Source: Oscheius onirici (Eukaryota > Nematoda > Chromadorea > Rhabditida > Rhabditidae). Taken from it: DNA of 64,000 nt. Below, one piece after another: positions 1-12,788 of this stretch (positions within the stretch are counted from its first letter, which is position 1; each line of letters starts with the position of its first letter). The translations under genes were made by a program, and so were the position numbers. The notes under the pieces are model-generated. The model saw only the letters and a program-made list of their open reading frames with translations, was not told the DNA's origin and did not search any database. The stretch is taken from assembly GCA_932521025.1 (NCBI GenBank), contig OW051470.1, forward strand, positions 5,628,501-5,692,500, read 5' to 3'.

Positions 1-560
1 GAAGAGCTCGTGGAACGGCTGAATTCCGAGGAACACTTCGCTACTGCTCTCCAAATGTTCACGAGAAAAAGGAACAGGGTAGACGGGACGATCTCTGGGG
101 ACTGCTGTATGTGCTGATCGAGTTCCACTGTGGACTTCCTTGGCAAAAGTCGCAGGACAAGCACAAGGTGGAAGCGATGAAGCTGCACATCGACGACAAG
201 ACTCTGATGCAACATATGCCTCCGGAGTGTGCTCTTCTGCCGAAAAGCCTTCGCCAAATCGACTGCTACCAGCGACCGGACTATCTGCTCTGGGCCAATG
301 CCTTCAAGGCTATTCTCCTTCGACTGAACATTCAATTTTGGGATCCATACGACTGGGAGAGCAAGGCACACCTCGAGGATCAGAAGAAGAAGACGAATGG
401 TGCTCTGCCTCTCTGGATGACAGCTGCCGAGAAATTCTTCACCTCCGATCCCGTCATGATCAATGGACCGCCGCCGAAGAAGAAAGGAGGAGGAGACACG
501 ACTACCAGACCCGAGTCCCTTCCCATGGAGGCGGACTCCAAGCAGCAGACTAAAACCTAA
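1..560 (+). CDS. Tau-tubulin-kinase-like (CK1 superfamily) kinase, 3' part
   Basis: This is the C-terminal part of a protein kinase whose 5' end lies outside the window. Reading from base 3, the frame is open to the TAA at 558-560. It carries the CK1/TTBK-type activation-segment block (GTLRYCSPNVHEKKEQGRRD) followed by DDLWGLLYVLIEF and the LPW motif, then the helical C-lobe ending near PDYLLW. A short low-complexity tail rich in Lys, Gly and Pro follows. The ATP-binding and HRD regions are missing only because the window begins downstream of them. TTBK-like kinases are strongly expanded in nematodes, and many are sperm-associated; that is family knowledge, not seen here. An AATAAA lies at 585-590. 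It converges with the MARCH-like gene to its right. Confidence 0.9.
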   Translation, partial: RARGTAEFRGTLRYCSPNVHEKKEQGRRDDLWGLLYVLIEFHCGLPWQKSQDKHKVEAMKLHIDDKTLMQHMPPECALLPKSLRQIDCYQRPDYLLWANAFKAILLRLNIQFWDPYDWESKAHLEDQKKKTNGALPLWMTAAEKFFTSDPVMINGPPPKKKGGGDTTTRPESLPMEADSKQQTKT

Positions 561-787
561 TTGTGATCGTGTAACCAGACAACTAATAAAATTCTGGAAT
601 GGAAACCGCCTTTTTTTATCTTTCAGACTATTCAAGACATCAACTTCGCCTGCTCGTTTGCTCTCCTTCATCCCTCTTCTCAGTTTTTTAGACATTTGAA
701 CAGCCAAATTCTACCGTCATAAAAGTGAATAAAGCAATTAGAACCTACCAGTGCATCTTTACTGACTGTTGTAAGAAACAACAGGTT

Positions 788-1878
788 TTATCTTTGCAAA
801 GTCATGAAAAGAATTATTCCAACTGCAAAAATATGAAGAACGACATATCCAGAAAAGATCATGATGCTGAAGAATAGAACTGGACGATAGTCCGAATAAT
901 AGAACTGCCTGAATCTTGGTTTGGCCTGTTGGTAAGCAACCTTACCAGATATACTTGTAACTGTCAATCATTGGATAAATCACTGTCCATTACCAAAGAA
1001 GAATAAAAATGCTCAAAAGAACCACATTTCGGAGATACTTATTTTTGACTTTTCTAGACTGCTGACCAATATATCTGCTCTGATAAGTGTTACAATTCTG
1101 AAAAGTGACTGAAGCCGAGCATAAAAACGTACACTGTTTCTCGAGATGTCGATCCATTGCCGAAGACATTTTGGATGAACAAGTTCTATTGTTCCTTTAC
1201 ATTGACAAGCTCTGACCAAGTTATTTGTTTTCTGAGAAGAGTATTACAGATTATACAGAAAAAAAGTTGCGTTTTCAAGTCCAAAACAGATTCGACATTC
1301 CATAAGGATCGAGCGAAGTCGATCAATAAATGACTTGGTACTAGGTCAGCAAAGTTAGAATATTATATAAAAAAAGAGTCAGGCAGTCTTTTCAAAAGTC
1401 AAATCTTTTTTGCTGTTCTTGTGGATTATGTAAATGTCCATTCGGTTCTCTGTACTCACAGAGTCCACAAGACCATGACTGATGCAGGAACCGCACTCTT
1501 CCGAAACTTGATCGGGCCCGAGATCTATGCAAATCCGAGGGCAAACAATGCCGGACAGCATAATAATAGAACTCCAAACTTCTACGTCAAGAGACGTCTC
1601 ATCTGGTTTTTGCAATAAACTTTGAAGCGTGTGACGTAACAAGGAGCAACAATTAGGAACATCTGGAGGAAAAGACCTTGTCTGCCTATCGTTAGTGTGA
1701 ACTTTTCTGTTCTGAGCGGTCTCTATATCTTATTAAAAACCTCCAGTTTGCCTCTAGTTGTCTGTACCTCTGTTTTCTCTCCTGGAGCAGCCTGTTTGCT
1801 TAGGGAATGAGCGGGAAAGCTTGAGCTGCTACCGACACCTGTCGCGCCGGACACTCCCTTCGTTTTCTGTCCTCCCAT
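788..1878 (-). CDS. RING-CH (MARCH-type) E3 ligase-like membrane protein
   Basis: A multi-exon gene of moderate certainty. The first half of a RING-CH finger (MECRICFG) lies at about 1262-1305 and the second half (LVRACQCKGTIELVHPKCL) at about 1160-1218. They join if a 39-nt GC-AG intron is removed; read straight through, that stretch has an in-frame TAA. After ...RQWIDISRNS a 35-nt GT-AG intron leads to NCNTYQSRY, where the last Cys pair of the finger is expected, but the second position is Tyr. A hydrophobic C-terminal segment encoded around 790-880 looks like a membrane span. A plausible N-terminus (MGGQKTKGVSG) starts at 1878. MARCH proteins are membrane E3 ubiquitin ligases. The middle exons (1380-1640) are open but unassigned. 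It could be a real divergent gene or a decaying one. Confidence 0.55.
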
Positions 1879-4800
1879 AGTCCTTTTCAAGTAATTCGAA
1901 CGCAAGATTGAGTGACAATGACGCGGCGTACTCCCACTCTAGAGTAATCTCATTATACCTTGTATAAATAAATGGCTGTAAATGTTTTAGATTCCATCTT
2001 GTTCTTTGTCCTTATTCGCCCTATTGTGGCTATCGAAAGGTGGGCAAAAACAACACGATGTAATGTAGGAGACAATGCTGATGGCTATCTTTTACGGTAG
2101 TTTTCATGGGCCATTTTTTTATGAACACATTACTTTAGTTATTTGTAACTACCATAGGTCTCCCTAGGATCTCGTGCTCTCAAAGCGTTCCCTCCATTCA
2201 GAGACCAGTTTATCTGTTTGTGCGGCGAACTTCCACCAAAATGATAAATGCAAATCATCTTTATTTGCAGGGGAGACTTTCAAAGATCACAGGGAAAGTT
2301 AGGAAGTAACTGTGTGAATGACACGTTATCCAATCAACAGTTGACTACGCCGCAAAAACTAGTTGCGCACTGCAAGAGCTTCCCATGTATAGTTTTCTTG
2401 CTGACTAAGCAGCCTGGTCTGTTGTGGTCTTTGAAAGATCGTTGACGTCAGAGACGCATGCCCGAAGGAAGTTGTAGTCGGGATAAACTGTCCGTGATAT
2501 TATCATTGAACTCTCACGATCTCTCTGCGAGGGCTGACGAATCAACTAGAAGCTGGTACATGACGACATGACGAACAGGTATCGATGTACTGGGGATAAA
2601 AGGCGAAAGTGAAAGGGCCAGGGGTAGTTTGTCTCTTTTCTTTGATCTAATGTTTCGCAAATCAAAATATAGAAGAAGATTCTAATTCTATAGATCCCTT
2701 TTTACCATTATGCTGACTTTGGTCTTATTGAGTGCTCGTGTATCTCTAGTAACACGTTTCCTGCGCGATGTACGGGCGATAAGAGCTGCCATCGTAGGCC
2801 TCGGGCGTAGCGTGACCTTGCCATTTGACGGTCGTTTCTGGTGTAAGTCAGCTACCCTCAGGGGTAACAGTCACCATTGTCCCTTTCTCAACTGACCTTC
2901 TCTCTTCTTTCTTCCAGTCAGACTATGGTCGCAGCCTTCAACGGTTTGATCTGTCATGCTGTTTGTATGAATCTCTTATTCTTTAACACTTCTCCCGTCA
3001 TTCTCATCGTCGAACAAAAGATTCTTTTGAAATCTTTTCTGGCATCCGAATCTGAATCATGTCAACGATCTCCTTTTGACACACTGCTCACAGGGAAACT
3101 TGCCCCACAGGGCTAATAAAAAACTAAAAGTTTCCCTTAATTCAAATACCAATGCTTTTTGTCGAGAGTCAGTTGCCGTTGCTCCTTCTTGCTTTGCCTT
3201 TTTGCTCATTCATCAAACCCAGGTCAAACAACCGCCTTCTATCCAGAACAGGTGGCTGATCAGGTCAATTTGTCTTGAAATTCGTGCTCAATGATCAACA
3301 GTTTTCTGTATACTTTTGCGAGTTCTGTTAGCTTCTGCGTGTGCTGATAATCTGCAGACAGCGACCGGAAAGCCCATTGTTTTCAGGCACTTTTTCTGCG
3401 CGTCTTGAGCACGGAAGCCGGTCTACCAGCCGTTCTTCCGGAAAGACACACGCGTCTTTCTGTGAAACACATTGTCACCTTTTCCACTTTCCGTGAAAAT
3501 AACACAACGTGGCTCAAAGTTGGCCAAGTTCGAGATTGTATCGCGGTAGATGACGCGTCTTCTGATACAATCTCATCCGAATTTTTCACTTCTTTCGTAG
3601 AGCGTACCCAGTCAGTTCCTCTGTACCCACTTCTCCTACATCATTTGACAAATTTTTAGTCATCACAGTTTCATATGGGTCGCGAATCACAATCCGCGAC
3701 GCGCCCTCTGTCCTCACAAATCACACATCAGGAGTCTTGATTGTTTCTGTTTGGTGGTGACAAATTGCGCAGATTAATGACAGCTATAGGTTTCAGCACC
3801 TGTTGTCTCAAAAAAGGTTGTCTATTTGATCTATCTGATTGTTAAAGAATCCAACCAACATGTTTTCATAGTCAATCGTCAACAAAAAAACATTTCAGGA
3901 AGCCTCCCTGCTTCCTGTATGTTCACTTGTCGTCCTTTTTTGCCCGGTGTGAAATCTGACCGTTCATCCTTTGTTGACACGAACAAAAGAACAACAACCG
4001 GGTTCCGCGAGCCCGTCTGACTCCATTTTCTTTTCGTTAAATTTTATTTTTAATCATTCACCAGAAAATCATAACAAAATTCCAAAAACATCACATGCAT
4101 ATCAACATAGACACGACTGTTTGTCAGTCAAGAACTGGTCCAGTCAAAGGAGAGTCTGCAGAGGGGCCTTTACAAGGAGGGCAGCAAGACGTGGAACCGA
4201 TTGGCACAATCACAGCCATGCAAAGACCAGTTTTTCTCAGTTCTTTTGTCCTAGATGCTCTCATTGTGGCCTTTTGCAGCTTCGAGTTTCTATGTTATAG
4301 CGATCTCACTAGATCAGAAAGTTCTCGGCTGTAAACAGTTCGAAAAGACAGAAAATCTCCACACTTCGTTGAACAGTAGAGGTGCTGAGATAAGGTCCAT
4401 TTCGGCGGAGCACGGAACAGAACAGTGATGATTGTCATTCACTGATCACTCTCCCCAACGCGAAGTCCGCCCATCTGTAGCTTTACATATAAAGAGAGGT
4501 TCCGTTCCGCGACCAGTATTCGTCTCTCTGACTTTTTGGTCTGTTTCTTTCTCTTCCGAAATGACCCGGATCCTCATAAAAGTATCGTCTCGAGAACACT
4601 TGCTCCGGATAAATAGCCTCATGTGTGAGCTCACACAAACATCGCACCCGGCTAGTTTAACAATTTATTGGGGATAGACTGCGTCAAAGGGAACTTCCCG
4701 GTCTTTTTTTGATCTCGTCTCTTCAATGAGATGAGATGGCTGAAGCAATGATCCAAAGAAAGGAGGATAGAACAAGGTTCAGCTGCGTCACCAAAACATA

Positions 4801-7651
4801 CATTTTTACAATTACGATTCAAAAATACCTTCAAACATACAACAGTATGGGTGCGACCTGCCTTGTGTTTTGTCTAAAAGACTGTTTCGTCTGTTCCACC
4901 CCAACACTTTTCATAAAGCCACTTGAAAGTTCAATGACTGTTAAGTTTGCCTTTTTGTTTGCCTTCCAAGCTGCCTGAGGCACGGGTTTCCGGCCTGGAA
5001 CCGGTCGGCTTCCGATGATGTCGACCGGCCGATTAACTGTTAGTCAAACAGCTTGATCCGAAGCGAGACCTCTCACGTTTCTTCCTCGGAGTTTTTCCAA
5101 TGGACCTTGTTCTTCTTATCTTCTTTTTATGGTCAACACGTGCCACTTCGTAAAAGGCCTTTCGTCACAGATCGTACATCTTGATTAGACTCTATTTAGT
5201 ACAAGCAAACTCATTTCTCACGCAAAGACTCAGCTGATTTGCTTACTGTTTTCCGACGTGTCGTTCTATGCATTTCTAAGAGACTTCTCGTTTTTCTCTC
5301 CGACCAAATTTGCCAATTTCAGACTATCCAGCTTTGACCCCCTCCTCTTATCAGTTGCCTCCGAGGTGAGTGGATTCCCTTGTTTATCAAAAACTCCGAC
5401 GTTTTTGCCATCGGCGACTCATTTTTTTCGAGTCTCGGCGTCAGTTGGTGCGAACCTGGGGTCGCGAAAGACATTTGTCTTCACCTAATTCACATGTGAA
5501 AATCATCGACAAACAGGAATGGGTTCAGTGACAAGCAACTTTTTCGTTTTCCTTGTTGATCTGGACAGGTAGAATACCAGTGAAACTGACTGAAAGTATT
5601 ATATTTGGAATAGTATGAGTTGATATTTCTCGTCTTTTTGGTAACATTTGCCTCAGAATCAAACAAGAGTTTTGTTCTGGGGTCAAGAACTCCAGAAAAG
5701 TTCCTCATCCTTGTCTTCTCAGCGTGTCTGTCACTCAATTTTTGCCTGCTTTTTTTAACCTGAAGTAGGACATTCGATATCTTTTCTTGATTCTTCTATT
5801 TTTACCCGTGTCCACAGTTCATGACCATCTATCAGCGACTAAACGGAAAGAGAAACGACTTTTTTGATTTATTCTCCCTACCCGGATGTTATTTTTAGTG
5901 AATGAACAGATGTTTTAGCTGCGGAATGTTCGCTCCCGTAATCTCGGATATTTTGAGGGTGGGATCGTATAGTGAGAGAATTGAGCCAATTGGGACGAGA
6001 GAGGAACAACCAGTCATAGACCACAATGACTTTTGTTACGATCAGGGCTCGAGACTTTCGTGAGAGATCAGGCTATTTTTGAGCCATGGCGGAAAACTGA
6101 CTCCTGTGGTTGTAAGTCTCAAGAGCTTTTGAATTTTGACCCTTCGGCGAACAAAGAGCCTCTCGTTTTGTAACCCGACGAGTCGGGTGTCACTTGCTAA
6201 TTTGAAGCCTCTGCTGCAATCTTTCCTGACTCTTGGCCTTTTCAAATCTTCTAGACAAAGTTCAATATCCTTTTGTTCTTGACGAAAACAACTCGAAAAT
6301 AGCTAGGTATCCGTCAGAGTTTATGACGCATTAGCTTTAGTTCCTCACGTGTTGTCCACTCAGAAAGAGAGTGACAAAACAGCAAGCAGCTGGTTAGACA
6401 TTCAGACGGAAAGAGATCTGAACGACCGGTCATCCTCGTTTGACCCACAGCTTACACAAAATTGATAAAGCCTGAGTAGATGCCGACCTTGGCGCGTCAC
6501 CAACCTGATCTCCCCCAAGGGTTTAATCCACTTGACTCATCTCTCAAAGACTGTCTCACTGGTAGCCTTTTTCTAATCCGACTATCTTTTGACGCATTCT
6601 CTGGGAATAGCCTCGGAGTCTGCTCTTTTTCGTGATTTCTCTGGCTGGGTACATAGTTTAACAGAGGTCGCAATGAGGAACACTCGGTTTCTCCAATAGG
6701 ATAGGTTTCTTCATGTTTTGAAGAAAGAAATCACAAGGTAGTTTCGTGCAATAATGTCTGTGAACCAGGTTGTCAACAGCGTCAAAACAGAAGTTACTGT
6801 CTGTTCAGAAAGAGAGCGGGTTTTGACGGCTGGTCTCTTTGGTCAGGTGTGAACTGTCGTCCGCTCTCTGTTCGCCGAAGCTTCTTTGCGTATCTTTTCG
6901 GTCAAATACTGTTGTTATGAAGAGTACACAATAAAAGAAAGGGAATGAGGTCATCAGAAGTTCTCTTCAGGTGTCAGTCTTTCTTCTCCAAAGAAGTGCC
7001 GGTCACTCTGACCTCCAACGCCTTTATGTGACACGATCTTTTGTGACCCATTGCCTCTTTCTAACGGAAAAAGGCAGTCCGCGCTCTTCCCCATAAATCG
7101 TAGTCCGTACATCTTTGAAAATTACCTGGCTAGTCCGTCTGTCTCTTTCCTTCCTGATAGTCCTCTTCTCGTGAACCAGCACTATCAGAAGTTCGAACTC
7201 GGTACTACCGACCCCACTCTCTGACTGGGCAACTTGGGAGACTCAGCGATCTCTGTTTATACTACTCGGATCACAGAACCCATTGATGTTGTTTCTCATT
7301 TAGATCCGGAATAGCGTGCGAGTCAAAGTGTCTAGCTGTTCCGGACCAAGTTCACTTCCTTCTTCTCATGTGGATTTCTTTCCGTTTGAAAGAACTTTTT
7401 TTCTGTATTTCTTCAGTTCCTAAGAACTAAAAATGGCTGATTTCCTGATCTTGTCCACCCTCAATTACACACTTCCTCAATGCTTGTTCCCGTGTGTCCA
7501 GAGATTCCTGGGGGCGTGTCCCTTTCTCCCGCTCTGATAAGCGTCCCGCCCTCTCAACCCGCGTGCTTTCAGAGATTCACGATCTTCACGATTCACACTC
7601 TACACGCTGAACATCCGCAACAAGTTCAAGAAACTGACCTCCTCAACCGCA
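1879..7651. other. Gene-poor interval, 5.8 kb
   Basis: I see no convincing gene on either strand. Open frames are all under 110 codons, lack recognisable domains and are not linked by phase-compatible introns. The strand shown is rich in T/C tracts. It lies between the divergent starts of the MARCH-like gene and the PIM-like kinase, so it may hold their promoters. Confidence 0.5.
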
Positions 7652-10600
7652 ATGAGCCTTCCCATTCTGGCTAAGAAGGTCAAAAAGCTAGCCAGCTTTC
7701 AATTTTTCAACCTCAAAATGCTCCTTAATGGAGAGTCGAGTAAGTTTTATTTTTCCAGCTTCTGGTCCTAATGGCCATCTCCCTTCAAAATTGAGGGTTT
7801 TCTTCTATCTTAGCTACGGTATTCTTTTGCCTTCGTTTGTATTTTCATTCTTCGTCACAATTTCGCATTTGTTACTTACGAAATACAGCCGGTTTTTGTC
7901 AGTAAATAGTACACATTACAATTTAGCAAAGTTACAAAATACGCCGAAAAATATTCAAGTTTGTTCCAGTTTGTCGCTAACCTTTTCTTCAACGAAGTAG
8001 TAACTTTGCTCTTCGATTCATCATTGTTTCCGTCTGGTCGCGCCTTTCAAAGAACGCGTTATCTTTCAAAAGTCAAAAAAAAATCAGAGAATACTGTAGC
8101 TCTGGATCCCCTTTAACTGGAATCTTTGAAAGCGCAAACCTGTCCCCTTTTTGGTTAATGCGACCGAGCGACAGCCACCAGCGTGTACTCGTTCTGGACC
8201 GCGAGAGTATTACCTTTTTCCAGGCCGCGGCTTTTCCAAATTCAAGAAAAACTACAAACTGAAGGGAGAACTCGGCCGAGGAGGCTTTGGAATCGTCTAT
8301 CGAGCCATCAGAATTGCTGATGATATGCCCGTGGCTGTCAAGTTCATCGACAGACGATCTGTGCGGGAATGGGGAAAGGTGAGAGGAGCACAAATCACAA
8401 TTTGATCTCTCATAGTTAACGTATTAAAGAAAGTTTCTTCAGATCAACGACGAGCAAGTGCCGATGGAAATCTGCATGTTGGCCAAGTGTTCTAAGATCC
8501 GTGGAGTTATCCGTCTTCTGGATTGGTATTCCATACCCGAGGGGTATTTGATCGTGATGGAACGACCGTATCCCTGTGTCGACATGTTCGATTTCATCAA
8601 AGGCCAGCAGAAGCTGGACGAAGATATGAGTCGGTATCTCTTCCGACAGGTCGTCCAGACTGTCCACGAATGCGCACAGAAGAAGGTGCTCCACAGAGAC
8701 CTCAAGGTATCTTTATATTTTGAACCAACTTTAACAAAAACCTTTAGGATGAGAACATTGTCATCGACCTCGTAACAGGAGAGACTCGTTTAATCGATTT
8801 CGGAGCAGCGACCGTGCTCAAAAAGTCCCACTACACAGACTTCCAAGGTTCGTTGGAGAGATGATAAACTGTCTTTGAAAGATTGCGGTCTCCGTCCGAA
8901 AAGAGAACGAAGAGCGTGACGTCGTAGCCCTGTTTTGATGTTTTTGTACAGTAGCACAATACAAAAATTGGTCTGCAGAGAGAATCCGTTTCGTAACTTG
9001 ACCACACTAATTAGATTAGTGTGCACGTACAGCTTTTCTTAGTCATCTGCGGACAACATCTTTCTGGAAATTTTTGATCCAATTCTCTTTTCACTTGACA
9101 AGTCACGTTCTCTCGGACTCGTCTTACGCGCCAATTACAGCTTTGTGTTTTCTCACTGGAAGAGATACTCAAAACAAGTGCTAGCTTTCTGATTAGACAC
9201 GCTGTAGACGACAAGAGTGATAGCTGGTCGTTAAAAGATCGCCACCAATCGCGAACTTTCTGTAATTGACTTTCTCCTTGACTCTCTTTCATGCTTCATT
9301 GTAATCCCAGAGAGTTAGGAGCGATTTACCGACTCCCCGTACCTGTACAAAGTAGACTTTTCGGATGAACTTCAATTCGAGGTTTTTTGTTTTTCAGTTG
9401 TGCACACCCTATCAGAGGCACTTTCTCAGCTTCCATCTTTCATATTGGCCAATTCTGTGCATTTTAACTGAGAAATTTGGTGGTGAACCTATAGTCCGCG
9501 TCATATTTTTGAGTCACCTGGTTCAGGACTAAAGAAACAACATGGTTCCGTATAAAAATATGCGTTAAGAAGACATTTTGATAAGAATACTACGGTACAA
9601 AAATTGGACTGAGAGATGCAGAAACAAATTTTTTATGTGATATTTTTCGAAAACGTCGCGTCACAATTATTGAGTCACCTCACTATTTTGTCTTTTTGAG
9701 ATTTTTTCTGCTCTGATTTCATCGAATTCGTGTATAATAGGCTGAAATATATGCGTATCAGTAGTTTCCCACCTCTAAAAACGATTGTAAACCCATACAA
9801 ATTGAACTATTTTCTGCTAACATTGCAAACTGTTTCAACTGAGTTTTAGAGAAAACTGCACATTCGTCTAATATAGTACAGTCTTGCAACCGCATAAATA
9901 CAGCAAACAATAAGCTAAAGACATATCCGATTTGACTTTAATCAAAAAGGTATGAGTCGGACAGTGCCGTGAGCTGTGACCTCTGAATGACAGAACACAA
10001 GACTCGTCTGCTCTCAGTCCAATTTTTGTACAGTAGTATTCTTATCAAAATGTCTTCCTAACGCATACTTTTATACGGAACCATATTGTTTCTTTAGTCC
10101 TGAACCAGGTGCCTCAAAAATATGACGCGGGCCAGGGTTGTTCGGATACCGGATTTACGGATGGCGCCGTTTTGAATTGGCTGCGCACCAACTCCTAATA
10201 CATAGGGCCTGCGTATCGGCAACTACCGTAGTCAAATGCCGATACGCAGGCTGCATGCATTACGAGTTGGTGCGCAACCAAATTCATAATGGCGCCATCT
10301 GGAAATCCGGTATCCGAACATCCCTGACGCGGGCTATATAATTATGAGAAATCCAATGAAATCCAAATCAGAAGCACCAAACACCGCGCTAGGTTGAACA
10401 TAAAAAAAAGCTGCGCGGATCCGAACTGCCGATACTCGGGTGACAAATTGCGCGCACTGGCACTGTGCCACGAAGGCAAGTGATCTCTGAGAAAGTTCGC
10501 GGGGAATACCGCGCTCGACGCTGGCTGCGCAGCAGCCTGGAGCTGTACTTGTTGACTCTTTTATGATACTAGTACTTACAGGTACTAGGATGTATTGCCC

Positions 10601-11413
10601 AGTAGAATGGTTCCTTCACTCCCTTTATCTGGGCAAGGAAGCAGCTGTCTGGTCACTCGGTGTCCTTCTCTACAACGCGCTGAACGGTCGACTTCCCTTC
10701 AGAAACGAGAAGGACATCTGTACAGCTCATCTGCTGGGTCCTCTTCCCTTCTTTGCTCCAGTATCAGCTGGTACACGCTCATTTAGAAACATCTTAACAA
10801 TTCATTTCAGAAGCCAAGGACCTCATTTCCCGCTGTCTGGCCTTTGACCCTTTCACTCGGTGTACATTGGAAGATGTCCTCAACCATCCCTGGGTCAAGA
10901 AGCCCACTCCCGACTGGATGACTTTGAGTGCTGCTTCGGGAAAGCCATCCTCTTCTCAGAGTACTTCAGAAGACGAGGGAAAAGGTTGGATACCTGTGAA
11001 ACAGAATACAGTAGATGGTTCAGAACATACCGAAGATCTGGAAGAGTTGCACGACGACAAGGAGAACAATGCCGTCGAAAGTAGTGAGGGAGAAAGTGGC
11101 GTCGGTAGTTCGGCATCCAGTATGGCCAGCAAAACGGTATCCGAAAATTGAACTCTCTTTCAATGAACAGTTTCAGACACCACCTTCTGCTCCTAGTCGT
11201 TTTTCGAAAACATCCCTCTTGGCACCGCCTTCTTCAACAGAACTGAAGGCGGTCATGACCTCAGCCAAGACGAAATCTGTCGCTCATCTCCCCGGAACTC
11301 TAAAACCGTCTCGTCGACCACCTCACCAACAGACGTCGACCGTTTTGACGGCTCTTCGGCGAGCAATGTCCAAAGAAAGAATGCGACGAGTCGACGTCTC
11401 TCCCAAGGCATAA
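7652..11413 (+). CDS. PIM-family serine/threonine kinase
   Basis: Seven exons join in phase to give a protein of about 452 residues: 7652-7739, 8224-8378, 8443-8706, 8748-8847, 10582-10770, 10811-11136 and 11177-11413. Visible landmarks are the glycine loop (LGRGGFG), the VAVK lysine, the PIM-typical hinge [13 protein letters not shown], the HRDLK catalytic loop with DEN, the DFG in LIDFGAA, and the PIM-type activation segment [10 protein letters not shown] followed by AAVWSLG. The domain ends at NHPWV. A nematode-specific tail follows, first acidic and Ser-rich, then basic with [12 protein letters not shown] kinases are constitutively active kinases acting in survival and growth; C. elegans has the PIM homologues prk-1 and prk-2. 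The fourth intron (8848-10581) is unusually long because it hosts two nested inverted-repeat elements. A short basic N-terminus ([12 protein letters not shown]) supports the chosen start. Confidence 0.93.
9490..10340. mobile_element. Inverted-repeat element in the PIM intron (outer element)
   Basis: Near-identical inverted arms of about 115-120 bp lie at about 9490-9609 and about 10018-10124, and the right arm resumes after the nested insertion. The arm tip reads TAGTCCGCGTCATATTTTTG and is flanked by TA on both sides, consistent with a TA target duplication as in Tc1/mariner-type MITEs. The loop of about 400 bp has no coding capacity. A related copy of the tip occurs at about 9655-9685. Confidence 0.8.
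10133..10326. mobile_element. hAT-type MITE nested in the outer element
   Basis: A 194-bp palindromic element. Its ends, CAGGGTTGTTCGGATACC on the left and the reverse complement of CAGGGATGTTCGGATACC on the right, are terminal inverted repeats, and internal segments also pair almost to the centre. It is flanked by perfect 8-bp direct repeats ACGCGGGC (10125-10132 and 10327-10334). An 8-bp duplication with CAGGG ends is typical of the hAT superfamily. It has no transposase, so it is a nonautonomous MITE. Confidence 0.9.
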
Positions 11414-11864
11414 CTCTCTGTTAATAATCCCCCCAATAGTCGCTAGTTCTTCCCTTTCTGAACATATCCCCTCTGATCATTGACAAACGGCCACAGCCGT
11501 AGATTTTCTGTATCATACATCGAGTTGTGAGTCATACACAGGTATTTTTCCTAATATTCTTCTTTCGCAGCTTTGGCTTTACTCCTTAGTTGATACGTGA
11601 CTGTATTCTGACTGTATGTACAAGGACATCACATATGAATCTTTTTCTTTACACTGTTTACAATTGATTCATTTCGTCGCTGTTGACGTCTCAAAGGACA
11701 AATCGAGGCTGAGAGAGTTCAAAAATAGAAATATCTGTCGGAAAGATAGTAGCTTAAAATAAGCTGAGTTTATCTCGATTAGACGACCGACGCTATTTCT
11801 TTTCCGCTAAACTTGTTTTCGGCACGGGATCTGAACAGATTTGGATTTGGAAGAAGGGAAAATC
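11414..11864. other. Convergent 3' interval
   Basis: This 450-bp interval separates the convergent PIM and DB-module genes. I see no coding sequence or RNA gene, only presumed 3' UTR sequence. Confidence 0.6.
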
Positions 11865-12788
11865 TTACTTTATCTCAAAATAGAAGCATCTTTTCATTTG
11901 TTCGAAGACAGAGAGACAAGGGAAATAGGACATGTCCAGAGTGGTGAATCTGGAAATTCGTTCAGGATTCTTTGGATAACAGTGTTTAACTTGGGTAAGA
12001 AACTCACAAGAGTCAAGACTTACCTGTTGGGTCTCTGGTCACAGAACGCTAAACACTTCTTCCCCGCTAGAGTAGCAGCAACTCCTTCCATGGCACAGCA
12101 CTGAAACTCTTATTTCAAAAAAAAATATCAACTAGGAAACCTTGGAGTGGTCGAGTCCTTGTGCAGCACAGAAGTGAATCTCATTGGCAGCTGCAATTGG
12201 ACAGTCATCCTGTCTGTTCCACATCCGCTCCAGCTGAATCAAACGTCATTACATTCAACCACTGCTTACCATCTTTGCCGAGTATGTGTTGAAATGACAA
12301 TGTTTCAGACAGGCGTCGGGAAGACCTCGTGTCTCGCAGCAGCTGTGGAAAATGAAGTTTGGATTCTGTCGAATGGGTTCTTTTTGAACGATAATGGAAA
12401 TGTACTGTTAAGTGTTCGACGCCGACTTTCCGCTGAGCGAGAACTGGAAGAAGACTATTATCTTCCAAAGGAGCAGTGTTGGCTTGTTCCCCATGTTCGT
12501 CAGAAACGATTACGCCGTCCTAAGTTCGATGATTATTGAAATTGTCAAACTGACAATTCGTCTTGTGATTCCAGCCAGAGCTCGCCTTCTGGCACATCCA
12601 TAGCTTCCACATTGGTAGCCTGAAGAGCAGCCAGAAGAACACGACGGCTGAGAATACGTCTGTCGCTTTCTGCAACAGCCAGAGCCTCCACTACTACCGC
12701 ACTATAAGATGTTCTATTATTGCTTCGGTATAAAACTTACAGTTTGGATATCCTGCACAAAGAGTAGGACGAGAAAAACGATGAACAT
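11865..12788 (-). CDS. DB-module secreted protein, copy A
   Basis: A nematode-specific secreted cysteine-rich protein. The signal peptide (MFIVFLVLLFVQDIQT) starts at 12788 and is followed by a Gly/Ser/Cys-rich linker (CGSSGGSGCC). The first half of the DB module reads NFIFHSCCETRGLPDACLKH then CHFNTY. The next exon gives CAAQGLDHSK, joining to CCAMEGV and KKCLAFCDQRP, and the last exon ends KRCFYFEIK with TAA at 11865-11867. All junctions are GT-AG and phase-consistent. DB modules (Pfam PF01682) occur in nematode secreted proteins; their biochemical role is unknown. It is paralogous to the gene transcribed divergently from 12970, sharing exon layout and motif order. A TATA-like TTTTATAAG lies about 30 bp before the ATG. 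Confidence 0.88.

Noticed and set aside
4980-5035. CCGGTCGG...TCGACCGG inverted repeat in the 5.8-kb gene-poor interval
   Set aside because: Stem of only 7-8 bp with no conserved context; likely chance.
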